From NCBI RefSeq assembly GCF_040712315.1, contig NC_134024.1, forward strand, positions 3,123,158 through 3,187,157: DNA of 64,000 bases. The letters run 5' to 3'. Under the pieces are notes generated by a model. That model made no database searches, was not told where the DNA came from, and saw only the letters and a list, made by a program, of their open reading frames with translations. Each line of letters opens with the position of its first letter. Within the stretch, counting starts at the first letter, position 1. The DNA comes from Castanea sativa. Taxonomy: Eukaryota > Streptophyta > Magnoliopsida > Fagales > Fagaceae. The translations under genes were made by a program, and so were the position numbers. This document shows positions 12,143 to 23,392 of the stretch, piece after piece.

Positions 12143-14517
12143 ATGGCAATTGGGAAGAAGAAGTTGATGTCATCGGCGCCATGGAGGGGCAAAGAGGAAG
12201 CCGCCGAAGAGTTTCAAGACGCGAAGCTCAAAGTCACAAAGCAGAAGAGTTCCTGAAACTGAGTCAGTAATGCACGTGCTTCGCAAGGAGAAAGACGAGT
12301 CCAAACGCCACAACCATGACGATTACGATGATGAATCCCTCGTCGAGATTGACCCCCAGCTTTGCTACAGCATTCAACGTAACTACCAGGTCTCTATTTT
12401 CTTGATTTTCATTTCTGTTTCTTGGTTTTTGTTTTTAATATTTTGCTAACCCAGTTGAGAGAATTCTTGATTTCTTGCTTTAAATTTTGTTTCTTTGGTT
12501 ACCCAATTCTTAGTTTCTTGATTTCTTGCTTTAAACTTTGTTTCTTTAGTTACCCAATCCTTAGTTTCATGATTACTTGCTTTAAATTGTGTTTCTTTGG
12601 TTACCCAGTTGAGAAAATTCTGGATTACTTGGTTTAATTTGTGTATTTTTGGTTACCCAATTCTTAGTTTCTTGATTACTTGCTATTGGTTGTTTAAAGT
12701 TCATGTCTTTGTCATTAGTAGTGTACCCTTTTGCAGTGTTGGGGGATTCCTGGTTGTTCTCAATTGTGTTTTAATAGATTTGAGTTATGTGTTATATGAG
12801 AGATTGTTAATTTGTTTAAGGATAAATTGGGAATGTGAGCTCCTACCAGTTGGCCAATGTGTTGCAACTCAATGATATCTCTACTATAATAAACCAAATT
12901 AGAAATACAACTGGGGAAAACCCATTGTAGTAGTGGTTGATAACTTCTACCCAGCAGAGAAAACTGAAAACAGAAGGAAAGAAAGAAGAAATTTTTATTC
13001 TTGTCGCAGATGAGAACTTTTGTCCAATATAGAGTTTCAAGTTGATAGACCCTGGCAGGTCATTTTGTTTCAAACAGTTAGAATAATGGTTAAATGATTA
13101 AGCTCGCTATTTTCTAACACTTCAAACTTTTGGGACATCAGATAGTTTAGTATCAAAGTAGGTGGTCTTGAGTTTGAACCCTATCTTTGCTCTACCCTCT
13201 CATTCAAAAAAAATGTTAAAAATCAAATCTTTTGGGCTTTATTTATTAAAGGGGAGTATAAACCCACATGTTAGAGAAAGTGTTGCAATAATGGTTAAAT
13301 GATTAAATCTACTATTTCTTAATAGTTTAAGCTTTTTTTATAAGTAGTAACGCAACTAACATGAGGTTGAAGCCTCTTATTATTGAGGCTTCATATAGTT
13401 GATTCTTAATATGGTTGAAGCCTCAGTTTTATGAAGAGAGGTTACGTGTTTGTGATTTCTATGATGTAGATCACTGAAATTGATTGAGGGTTTTTTGGTT
13501 TGTGTGTGAATGCCATCAATATCCACATTGTTATTATGGGCAAGGGCATGTCTGTAGGATGTATATCAATTAATTGATATGGTCTTTATTGTCATGTTCT
13601 GTTTTTCTGTTGATTGACACTTTTATAGCCTATCCATCACTCACTGCTTGGAATTATACAGTTTACATCTATGTTTGTTTGGCTCTCAATAATATTTTTA
13701 CTCCTCTTTTCTTCTTTCATTTGCTTACTTTGTATAATTTTGCATCTAAATCTGTTCATAATTGAGTTTGTGATATGATATTTTGAGTTTTGTGTATGCA
13801 GTTTCTTCAACAAGTATTCAGCATTGACACCATTGTGAAACCTCTTTCGCCTGCCATGGCCTACAATGTTTCCCGCAACTTGAACTTCTTCACGCGCATT
13901 TTCACGCAGTTCTTTGGTGAGTTTTGATATCTTTGTGCCATTTATGGGCAACAAAGATTGAACAAGATAATGATGTCACTCTTAATTACTTTTGAGGGTT
14001 CTTTTTCCTAGTCTTCCTTTTATAACTTCACTGGAAGTTACAATGGGCTTGACTCCTACATCTTTTAGAAGGACTAAGAACTATATAAATTCAGGGAATA
14101 CAACTGGTTTGGAGAGATTTTCAATGTCCAATCATGTATTTTACATTGCAAAACTTTTAAACTTAGAATTGGTAGACATTTCACTTGATTCTATATTTTG
14201 GTTTGATCTTTTCAAAGAATAGCTAACCTGGTCTCATGCTTATTATGAAAAGAAGAAGAAGAAGAAGCTAATCTTGGTCTCATGATTGCACCCAAGTTCT
14301 TTAAAAGTTTAAAAAAAAAAAAAAAATGGTGTCATGTGATCAAACCTTTGGCATGTTTCCCTTCCATTAATGCATTGATGATTGTTACAAAATAGCTGAT
14401 TTTTTTATGTGTAATGTAGTTTATGTGATTTATTGTATTGCAGATCTAGAAGGTATTGCAAATGCCCAAAAATTGTTAGGGATAGGATAGGAAGAGAAAG
14501 CTCTCCGCATTCGTTGA
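12143..14517 (+). pseudogene. Broken copy of a small three-exon plant gene of unknown function
   Basis: Exon 1 starts at ATG 12,143 (MAIGKKKLMSSAPWRGKEEA...) and hits TGA near 12,254. The frame continues one register over (VPETESVMHVLRKEKDES) to an acidic segment and IDPQLCYSIQRNYQ, ending at a CAG/GTCTCT junction near 12,390. Exon 2 (about 13,802-13,916) follows a TATGCAG acceptor and reads FLQQVFSIDTIVKPLSP, then AMAYNVSRNLNFFTRIFTQF, up to a GTGAG donor. Exon 3 (from about 14,444) reads DLEGIANAQKLLGIG, then TAG at 14,488, then EEKALRIR and TGA at 14,515. Exon phases join correctly across both introns, so the exon model is credible. A frameshift and a nonsense codon break it. The protein would be about 150 residues. 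I believe it belongs to a conserved plant family without a named function, but I cannot name it. Confidence 0.7.
12455..12690 (+). repeat. Tandem repeat inside intron 1 of the broken gene
   Basis: Four to five units of roughly 45-60 bases, each carrying 'TTCTTGATT(T/A)CTTG', 'TTTAAA' and 'GTTACCCA'. The two truncated block E copies keep only one to two units. Confidence 0.8.
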
Positions 14518-14529
14518 AAAAGAGAGAGA

Positions 14530-15454
14530 AAAAAAAAGGGAAAATGAAGGAGGGCTGCCGCGGGGTGGGGGAGGGGGGGTTGGATTTAAAAAACAGTTGA
14601 AGACCTATTGCTGATTTTAGATGTAATTGTTTAAAATTATTTTGAATATCCGAAGATATCTTTTTTGGAGATTCTATAATATCTGAAGATTGAAAATGTA
14701 ATCTAAAAATTCAGTGGGAACCCTTTCATAAAATTTTTTGACTTTGCAAATGGACTTGCATCATGAGCTATATGAGAGTTTCAATGATGACATTTATTGA
14801 ACAAAAAAAAAGTACTAATGAGATTTCTCATTAGTAAATGTTACTAATTTAATATGTTTTGCCTAACCTTGGATGAAATCAAATGCTCATGTTTTGCAGC
14901 ATAGCAGAAATTATCTTTCTTTTTTTTTTTTTTTTTCTTTTTTTTGCTTCAAAGACTAGATAATTCTGCTCTAAATCCTTTTAAATTGAAAATCAATTAG
15001 GCAAATTTCAACCTTCCATTAAAAAGCAAAAAGTACGCTATTCTAAACTTCATTTATCTTCTTATCATTACCCTCTAGCCAATTTGAGCCAAGTCATGTT
15101 AAAAATTATTTAATGTGACTTTGGTTGGAGCCAAAATTTTCTGTTAAAAAATTATTTAATGTGACCCACAAGACACAAATGAAATATTTTGGATTATCGT
15201 GGGGAAAAATAAAAACAATCGAATTATATAACAACCTTTTCATAAGGAAGAGAAATTTCAATTTTTTTATTTAATAGAAGTTTAACAGAACAATCCACTT
15301 GAAGGGCACAAAAATAAAAAGCATGTTAATCGGTCAGAGCCATTAGATAGTTAATTCAAATGCTCTTATTTGAATCTAAAAGGAGAGTTGAATATGATTT
15401 TCACGTTAAGTACATGAATCTCTTACATGATGTCGTACAATGTTAATGATTGCA
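14530..15454. other. Intergenic DNA
   Basis: No gene is seen. There is a G-rich run at about 14,556-14,580 and a poly-T run at about 14,920-14,946. Confidence 0.35.
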
Positions 15455-16620
15455 TGTAGTTGCATGCCATAGCTTAAATTAGTCCAGAAAAGGTGTTAAT
15501 TTAACTTATTTCTTTTCATCTTCTTTTTTCTTTTTGGGTATGGTTATTAATACAATAATGTCTGAAGCGTTGGCTGGTAGTAGAGTCCAAAAATGTTCAA
15601 AAGAATTTGAAGCAAGGCCCCAACATCTGTAGCAACTCTCTTATGCACAAAATATACAACCACTAGCGTTCTCCAACTTCCATGCACTTGTGGTCTTCAA
15701 TCAGCACAGCAAGTTGCCAAGGAAACCTTCTTCTCAAAAATAGGTCCTCCACTCATAGAAATTATGGAAACAAGTCTACAAAAACATGGTGTATAGCCTT
15801 AGTTAATGCTTTCAGAACAGTGGCATCTAGTTGTATGCCATTTGATTGCATATGGAAGAACTGCAACAGCCTGCCGACACTTGATTTGGCTACAAAGCCA
15901 AAACCATCCCGTTCACACTATCTCTGCTAGTGTCCCTAAATTGTCAGCAACTCCTACAACCCTCCACAACTTGAAACACCTACCTTGGTACTTTCCTGCA
16001 GTTACTTTGATCTGCTTGTTGTGCATTAAAGACTTGTGCAGACCTGCAAAGCAAAGCATTAGCACTTCTTTAGAAGCTACTTTGCACCCTTAAACATCAA
16101 TCTAGAGAACATAATATATTCCTGTTTTTGAAAATTTGGATCCTCCATCCACTGAGGCAACCACCGCTTCAAAGAGCAGGGAGAAATGAACTCAGTTCTA
16201 AGGCTCAAATCTATCCAAACAATACAGCCCAAGCAAGATTGCATTTCAAGAATAAATGAAACAAGTTTTCCTCTTCCTCACACAATTACTATCGCTCACT
16301 ATGTTTCATTTCACTATTCTGTATTAATTAGGAAGTCCTCATGCCAAACTTCCACATAACAATTATTAACTTCAAAGGAAGCTTCAATTCCCATAGACGT
16401 CTCCATCTAAGAGCTATGACCCTATGAGAATCCATTACTTGAATTCCCCCCTACTTTCAACAGTAGCTTAATTTTGATATCACCATGTGTTACATTGAGG
16501 CGATAATTGTTTATTAGTAGGTCCTCACCTTGAGATAGGGGTGGCTAAAATTTGAGCAGCCACTTCACTACTTCAGGAGAGTATAGCTCCCTAACCAGGT
16601 CCTGTGTTCCAAGTCAAAGT
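15455..16620. repeat. Block D copy 2 (first part)
   Basis: It aligns with 8,040-9,130 and 18,000-18,770, including the CCACTAGCGTTCTCCAA and AAGTTGCCAAGGAAACCTTC landmarks. The stretch homologous to the 8,241-8,570 frame has stops and indels on the minus strand. The copy ends soon after the GGGGTGGCTAAAATTTGAGC landmark. Confidence 0.7.
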
Positions 16621-17999
16621 GTAAATTTTTGTGTTGACCTTGCATTGACCCATTTTTCAAAAAGATTAACTATTGGGGCAAAACTATTTTCAAACATGTG
16701 AGAGAGTGAGACACATGCATGAGTAGATTCTAATGAATCAAAATCTTCTGCTGGTGGTGGTGGTAATCGGATGAATATGCTTTATCATGCTTTTATGATT
16801 TTTTTTTTTTTTACATTTTCTAGGATTAGTACTTTAGTGGAAATTTGATGACAATTACTCCTACACATTTTGCGTAATTTCCTAGTGCCCAGCTATATAA
16901 AGTCCTGCTTGTATTACTTTTTTTGAAAAGCTATAAACTTATTTTTATACGTATGGCTTTCTTTCTATCTATCTATTCACAATCAAGGTTCCACCATGAT
17001 GTATCACGTGCAAATGCTTTAGTGGAATCTGGAAACTTTATGACTAATACATCCACTAATTAATTTAGTATTAGCAGTGTAAAGTAGCTGAAGAAAGTGT
17101 TCAAGCAGATCATATTACTTTAGTTTTCTTTTACATTTATATGAGGTAAAAAGTAAAAATGTCACCAGATAGGATGATATATAATTGCATTGTTTGTCAA
17201 TTTTTGATCTTTTTGAGTGATGTTGCCATTAATCATTGTCCTTTTGTACAAAGTTCAGACCTTTCACTATGACAAAATGTATGATGATGCTAAGAGAAAC
17301 TGTGAGCTAATGTTTTATCTGCTTTAAATGCAAGCCTGCAAGGCAATGCTTCTTCCTTAGCTAGATTCGTTTATAATCTAGTAATTTTCTACTTTGCTAT
17401 AGATAACTCTTGAGTTGCAACTTGCAACTATACTAATTAAGTATAGATACCTTAGTTCAATCTTGTCTCCACTCTTTGATAAATTACTAATTAAGTAATT
17501 ATTATGTTTTTAGGTGAACATGTAATTTACCATGGTATAAAAGCATGAGATCCTTATTTCAATCCTGTCTCCACTCTATCTTTAATTTAAAATGTTAAAA
17601 ACCCCACAAGTTGGGCCCTACTTTTTAGGAAGAGGTTTAGGTCCACATGTGAGGGAAAGTGTTAAAATTATGGTTAAATGATTAAATTCACAATTTCTTA
17701 ACAATTTAAACTTTTAGGAAAATCAGTAATTTACCCATGTTATCCAAATTTGGCTAGCCTTGTTGATTGACGTTCCAAGCCAACTCTCAGGCTCATGAGC
17801 CTTGTGATTACCTGTTGGTATAAAATTTGGGGGGTAGAAAATACCATTTGAGCTACCTAGCTCATTGGCAATTTTGACTATCTATTAACATGCGGAGAAT
17901 ATCAACTAAACATGAACAATTTTTGCTGAAAGTAACTCTAAAGTCCCACTATTGAAACAAATTGGCTATATATTATCCAGACTGCTAAAGTTAACTCTC
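16621..17999. other. Intergenic DNA
   Basis: No gene is recognised on either strand. The piece at about 17,500-17,720 resembles about 13,090-13,330 (AATGGTTAAATGATTAAA and 'CCACATGTTAGAG'-like sequence), which indicates an older dispersed repeat. Confidence 0.35.
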
Positions 18000-20900
18000 T
18001 AGTAATAGAGTTACAAGCTCAAAAAATGTTCATAAGAGAGTTAGAAGCAAGAGAACCTGGGCTTTAGCCTCATTAGTGACTCCCATGCATAGCCAATGTA
18101 CACCACTGGCGTTCTCCAACTCCCTTGCACTCGTGTTCTTCAGTCAGCGCAGCAAGTTGCCAAGGAACCTTCTTCTTTTCCAAACACAGGTCCTCCAATC
18201 TTCCACTAACCAAAACAAGCCTGGAAAAAATGCTTCTCAAACAGTAAGCTTCCACTCGTTTGCATACGGCATTATTGGAAGAGCCAAAAAATTATCTGCC
18301 AGCACATGATTTAGCTACATAGGCAAAACAAACCCATTTGCACCTGCTCTACCAGTGCCCTTCAACTGTCAGCAACACTTGCCATCCTTCCACGACTGGA
18401 CACACTTGCCCTGGGACACTCTAGTAGTTTCTCTAATCAACATGTTGTGCATCATAGGCTTGTGCACACCTACAAAACAAAACTTTACTGAGCATTAGCA
18501 CATCATGAGTACACTGTTTTGCACCCTCGTCCCTCAAACACCATTGTGTTGTGGCTATACAGCCCAAGCAAGACTGTGCTTTAGGAATAAACGATCCAAG
18601 TTCTCTTCCTCATTGCACAAGACATTTGGTTTCACTCACTATGCTGTGTTGTATGTGGCCATAGCAGCTTATCAGTAACTCAACAGCTTGAGATAGGGAT
18701 AGCTAAAATTTGAGCAGCCACTTCTGGAGAGTACAGCTCTCTAATCAGGTCCTGCTTTCAAGCCAAAGTGTAAAGATAAGTTTAAATACCTATTAATAGT
18801 AGTAGCTTATTTTGACTTAATTGAGGGATTACTAAAGTATGGGTTTTATAACCTAGCAAAATAATATTTTTTGTATTATTGAAAAAGATTGATACACACA
18901 TGCATGACTAAACTTAAATTCTGGACAAAACACATCAAAATAAAACTGTAGGATCTTTCCGCTACAAAATACAATACATCAGGCTAAAAAGACAACCAAG
19001 CAGAAAAATATGAAAACTTATATTCTGGATGTAACGCATCAAAACAATGATAACAATTAGAGCAAGGCTTATCAATCAAAGCAGGATACCTTCTCTATTT
19101 TTCAACTTTTTCTGCATAGTTGCTTGCCTGATTGAATATGCACCAGGGAATTAGGTTAGTAATTTATGGCTAAGTTTGTTGTATGCTCAGGTTTAATTTC
19201 TATTATCCTTTGATTCTAATTCTAGTTGAGTCACTTTGATAGGATAGCCAAGCTAAGTTACCTATGGAGATAAGTCTTTTGGTTTGTTTTATCATGTGAA
19301 ATGAGGATGAACAGTTTTGCCCAGCTCGTGATCTGATATGGGTAAGTACAAATTTCCGTCAATAATTTCATTTAGAGTTACAGGTATAAAAGTTAGAAAA
19401 CTTCAAGAACATCAAGAGGAAATAGCACAAAATTTATTTGGTAAAAGCTTAAACAATTAAAGAGCAGTACTACATATAAAAAGAGTTTTAAACTATTATT
19501 ATTAAAAATTAACGGGGCATTTACATGTGGTAGTACTTGTCTACTAAATTATATATATAAGAAAGCCCAATAGAAAAAAGATATGTCACAGGGCACCTAT
19601 TAAACTCCTAAATCTCTGAAGTAAAAGAGAAAGGAGAAGAAAGAATGAATGAAAGAAATATCTAAATAAGAAATCAAAGGAAGAAAGATATGACACTTTA
19701 AAAATGAAATTCAAATATGATAAAGGTCTCACCAATTCTTCTCCACAAGCATTACATGGGAAGATGAAGTCTTTGATGATTTCCCAACATTGATTAAAGG
19801 CATCAGATGGCTAAGGTCATTTAGTAATAGATCCAAACGTGCTTCTCTTATGGTAAATCACAAATCTGACAAGACAGGTCTAACAATTGAGTAATATGCA
19901 ATCATTCACAACATTTTTTTGGTGACACATAAAATTGGACTAAATGCTTTTAACTTTGAAGATTGTCTCCCGTGAGAGCTTCTCAATTAGTTGGTGATGG
20001 CAAATCTATTAACATATTAATAGGTACAAGCTTAGGTTCCCAATGCTGATAGTTTAAGCAGTTCACCAAGAATATTACTACTACTAATGCAGACCTTTCT
20101 TTGTTGATCAATGAACTGATCAATTGTCAACAACATGACAATATATGGATATATCAAGAACATGGTAATGACTTGGTCATTGAAGAAATTTTGCATATCA
20201 AAATTAAATCCCCATTAAGGTAAGTTATGATCAAGCTCCTCATGGTTGAAAATTTTGAACCATCACTAACCATGATTTGATTCTAAAGATTGTTGCATTA
20301 TGAAAATTGCAATAACAATGTCCTCAAACATGCTAATACAAGTCATTTTAGTAACTTTATGATTGTTGTCATACTTTTAAATAATAAAAATTCAGAGAAA
20401 AGCAAAAGCAAAAAATAAAAAGAAATGAATAGAAAAATCAGTTATTCTCTTAAATCAGAAAAAGAGCATCTGCTTTGGTTTCAAGTTAGTAAACAACCCT
20501 AAAAAACCTTCAACAAGGGAGGAAGCTAGACACAACCTCTAGGAAGACTAATTATCCGATACGATCAATTGTCAATAATGTTGATATTTGAATGTATCAA
20601 GAACTTGTTTTAATGATTTGTTCTTTACAGATATTATAAATATCCAAATTAATTCCTCATAAAAGTTATTATCAAGTTCCTCAGTGCTGAAGATTTTAAA
20701 TTTTATAACTACATTTGATTGTAAAGTTTGTACATTTTAGAACTGGAATCCTGATTGTCTTAGCTATATAGCAAGTGGAGTGGAGAAAAGTTATATAACT
20801 GTTGTCATACTTTAAATTAATAAGAATTCTTGGAGCAAAACAAAAATAAAAGGAACAAGAACTAGAACAGAAAACGCAACTGTTCTCTTAAACAGGAAAA

Positions 20901-21480
20901 AAAAAAAAAAAAAAAAGGGAAAAAAGAAAAAGAAAAAAGCATTTTCTTTGGTTGAAGGTTAGTACACAACTTTAGAGAACTTTCAACTAGGGAGGAGGCT
21001 AGATGCTACCCCTAGCTAGACTAATCATTCTGACTGCAATCTATGCATAACTTCACATATATAATATGTAAAGAGATAAAAAATAATTTTGATTGTAATG
21101 TTTGCAGTAGCATGCATATATTGTTTTTGCAACTTGAAAAATTTTAAAACAATGACGAGAGAAATTAAAAAGCATACAACGGACTGCACTTGTCTTTTTG
21201 TCTCTTGGCCATGTGATAGATTCACCTCATGAAATAGTCCAATGATCCAACATCAAGGGGGCAACCAGCACCAACAAGTAACACAATCACTAAACCAAGA
21301 TGACCCTAATCATTGTTTATTTCATAAGACTCTGTTTTTTATATGCGTATTAAATTAGCTAGGAGTATTGCTTTGTGTTTTTTGATTAAGGAAACAAACC
21401 AGAAGGGAGAAGGGAGTTTGAATAAGTGCTAATAGTTAACTAAGGTACAGCTAGCAAGAAACTTTTTTGAAGTTAAAATT
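18000..21480. repeat. Block D copy 3
   Basis: The longest parallel to block D copy 1. It carries the same landmarks through to TAAATTAGCTAGGAGTATT. It contains an internal duplication: about 20,380-20,580 and about 20,860-21,030 both hold the 'TTTGGTT..AAGTTAGTA' and 'CTTCAACAAGGGAGG'-like segments. From about 21,090 it merges with the duplicated flank downstream of TNL1. No intact gene is seen. Confidence 0.7.
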
Positions 21481-23392
21481 AACCCAAATGAGTACAAGTA
21501 TATGCCAAAGGAAAGGGAAAGTAATGATGCATCAACCAACAAAACTCAAATTAAGAAGGATGGTGACTTACGGGCGATAGAGAGAAAAACGTTGATCAAC
21601 CTTTTGGGTCACTTCACAAAATTCCTTCCAATGTAAAAATCTCAGGTCACTAATCACACACTTGACTCCTCACAAGCAGCTATGGACATGTATATTCTCT
21701 ATTTTTAAAAAAGAAATTGGATCCCCTCTATTTCCATCCCCTACCCTTGCAGCTCTCCTCCAACAGGATTGGTTGCAGTTGAACCCTCTCTAAAGCTCTA
21801 AATTTGCTTCTCTTGCTGCTGTTGAGGCTTTTCTTGGTTTTTTGAACTGTTAGTTACCCTACACATTGAAATCAAACAAACTTTTAAAAAACATGGCCAC
21901 ATTAGTGGCAGAGAAAGGCTCTTTCTTCACGGTTGCCTTCTTCCTATAAGTCCAAATAGACCATAAGATAGAGACAAAAGACAACGAGAAGTACTTTAAG
22001 TTCTCTAAATTGCCCTGATTTCTCCTCATCCATGCCTAAATCAAGAAAGGCTGAATGAAATTAGTTCTAATGGACAGATCAAACCAAAATAAGGTCTAAG
22101 GTTTCTGCAGCTTTGACACAGGAAAAAAGTCCTCACAAGTCTTCTCAATTCTGCCCTCACAAGAAGAAAATTCAATAAAATCCTCCAAAGAACGACAATA
22201 ACTTTAGAAGGTGATTGTAACCTACAAAATGGCTCCAATGCTCAAGGTCTTCACTTATGGTTGTGCTAGTGAGATCAAAAAAGGACCTGCCGACATGGTT
22301 TCTACGATTTCTGCTAAGCAACAGCCATTATCCTTTTCAACCAAATAAGCACTAGATTCAAAATGAGACCTTATGAGCTTGTCAACAACACAAACATGAA
22401 TTTGTAAAATTCTCTCAGAATCATTTTGGCTATAGAGTTTTCAAACGAATCCAGAATTCCACCCGAGCTAAAAATATCTTTGACTAGCACATCTGCCACA
22501 ACATTTACAGAAACTAAACAGTTTCATAGGACACCCCTTTATTGACGTGCAAAAAAGTTGGAACCATATGTATATACTAGGATGTCTATAAAGGTATATT
22601 ATCAATTTACTATGAGATGTAATAAATCAGGCTAAAATGGCAAAACAATGACGAAAATGTGACAAAACTTAAGTTGTAGGTGTAATGCATCAAAACGACA
22701 ATAACAAGTAAAGTGGGGTTTACAAATCTAAGCATACTTCTCCCATTTTCAATCTTGTTAAATACTTGATTGTCTGCTTGGGTCTAATTACTATAAAGCT
22801 AAATATGTGAGATGGGCATGGGTGGTTGAACTTGGTCATGATTTGAAAAAACCTGGAAAATTTCAAGAATATCAAGAGCCAAAGAACAATAATCATATGT
22901 CAAACACTTTCATAATTAAAGAGCAATTATAAAATGAGTTTTAAGTATTAATATCACAGATAAATGAGGTAATTATATTACAAATGGAGGCAATGCATGT
23001 GATAGGCTATAGCACCCTTTCCATTCAAACTTGACATTATATATATTATGTTAAGCTCCTAAATGTCTGGGGAGGAAAAAATAGAATAGGAAAAAAAAAG
23101 TCTATTTAAGAAAATGCAAAGGAAAAATATATGTCTATTTTAGATGAGATTTGGCAGCAAAAACTACTAGTTTTGACGTTTACTCACTTTTAATCACATT
23201 AAAAGCATGCTTTTAAAACACCAACAAAAGCATTTTCTTGCCATTCTTTGTTGTCAAATCGCTAAGAGTCTCATTGACAACTCTAGTCAAATATATGGTG
23301 CGCAATCCATTAATAAATGTACACTAAAAGAAAAAAGAAAAAGAAAATGCAAAAACCAACAGAGGAAAAACAGTTACTTACTGAAAAGTTGA
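21090..23392. repeat. Downstream flank of TNL1, duplicated downstream of TNL2
   Basis: It aligns with 53,220-54,887 over its whole length except for about 590 bases (21,869-22,459) that are missing from the TNL2 side. The duplication continues without a break into the TNL genes, so both genes and this flank were copied as one unit. Confidence 0.8.
21869..22459 (-). mobile_element. Possible retroelement-derived fragment present only beside TNL1
   Basis: The minus strand contains a readable segment (SFVSILWSIWTYRKK, then FFKSLFDFN) resembling the region between the zinc-binding and RNase H parts of plant LINE-type reverse transcriptases. It is a low-certainty resemblance. Part of the same stretch (22,205-22,400) also resembles 7,620-7,800. 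The absence from the TNL2 flank could reflect insertion here or deletion there. Confidence 0.3.
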
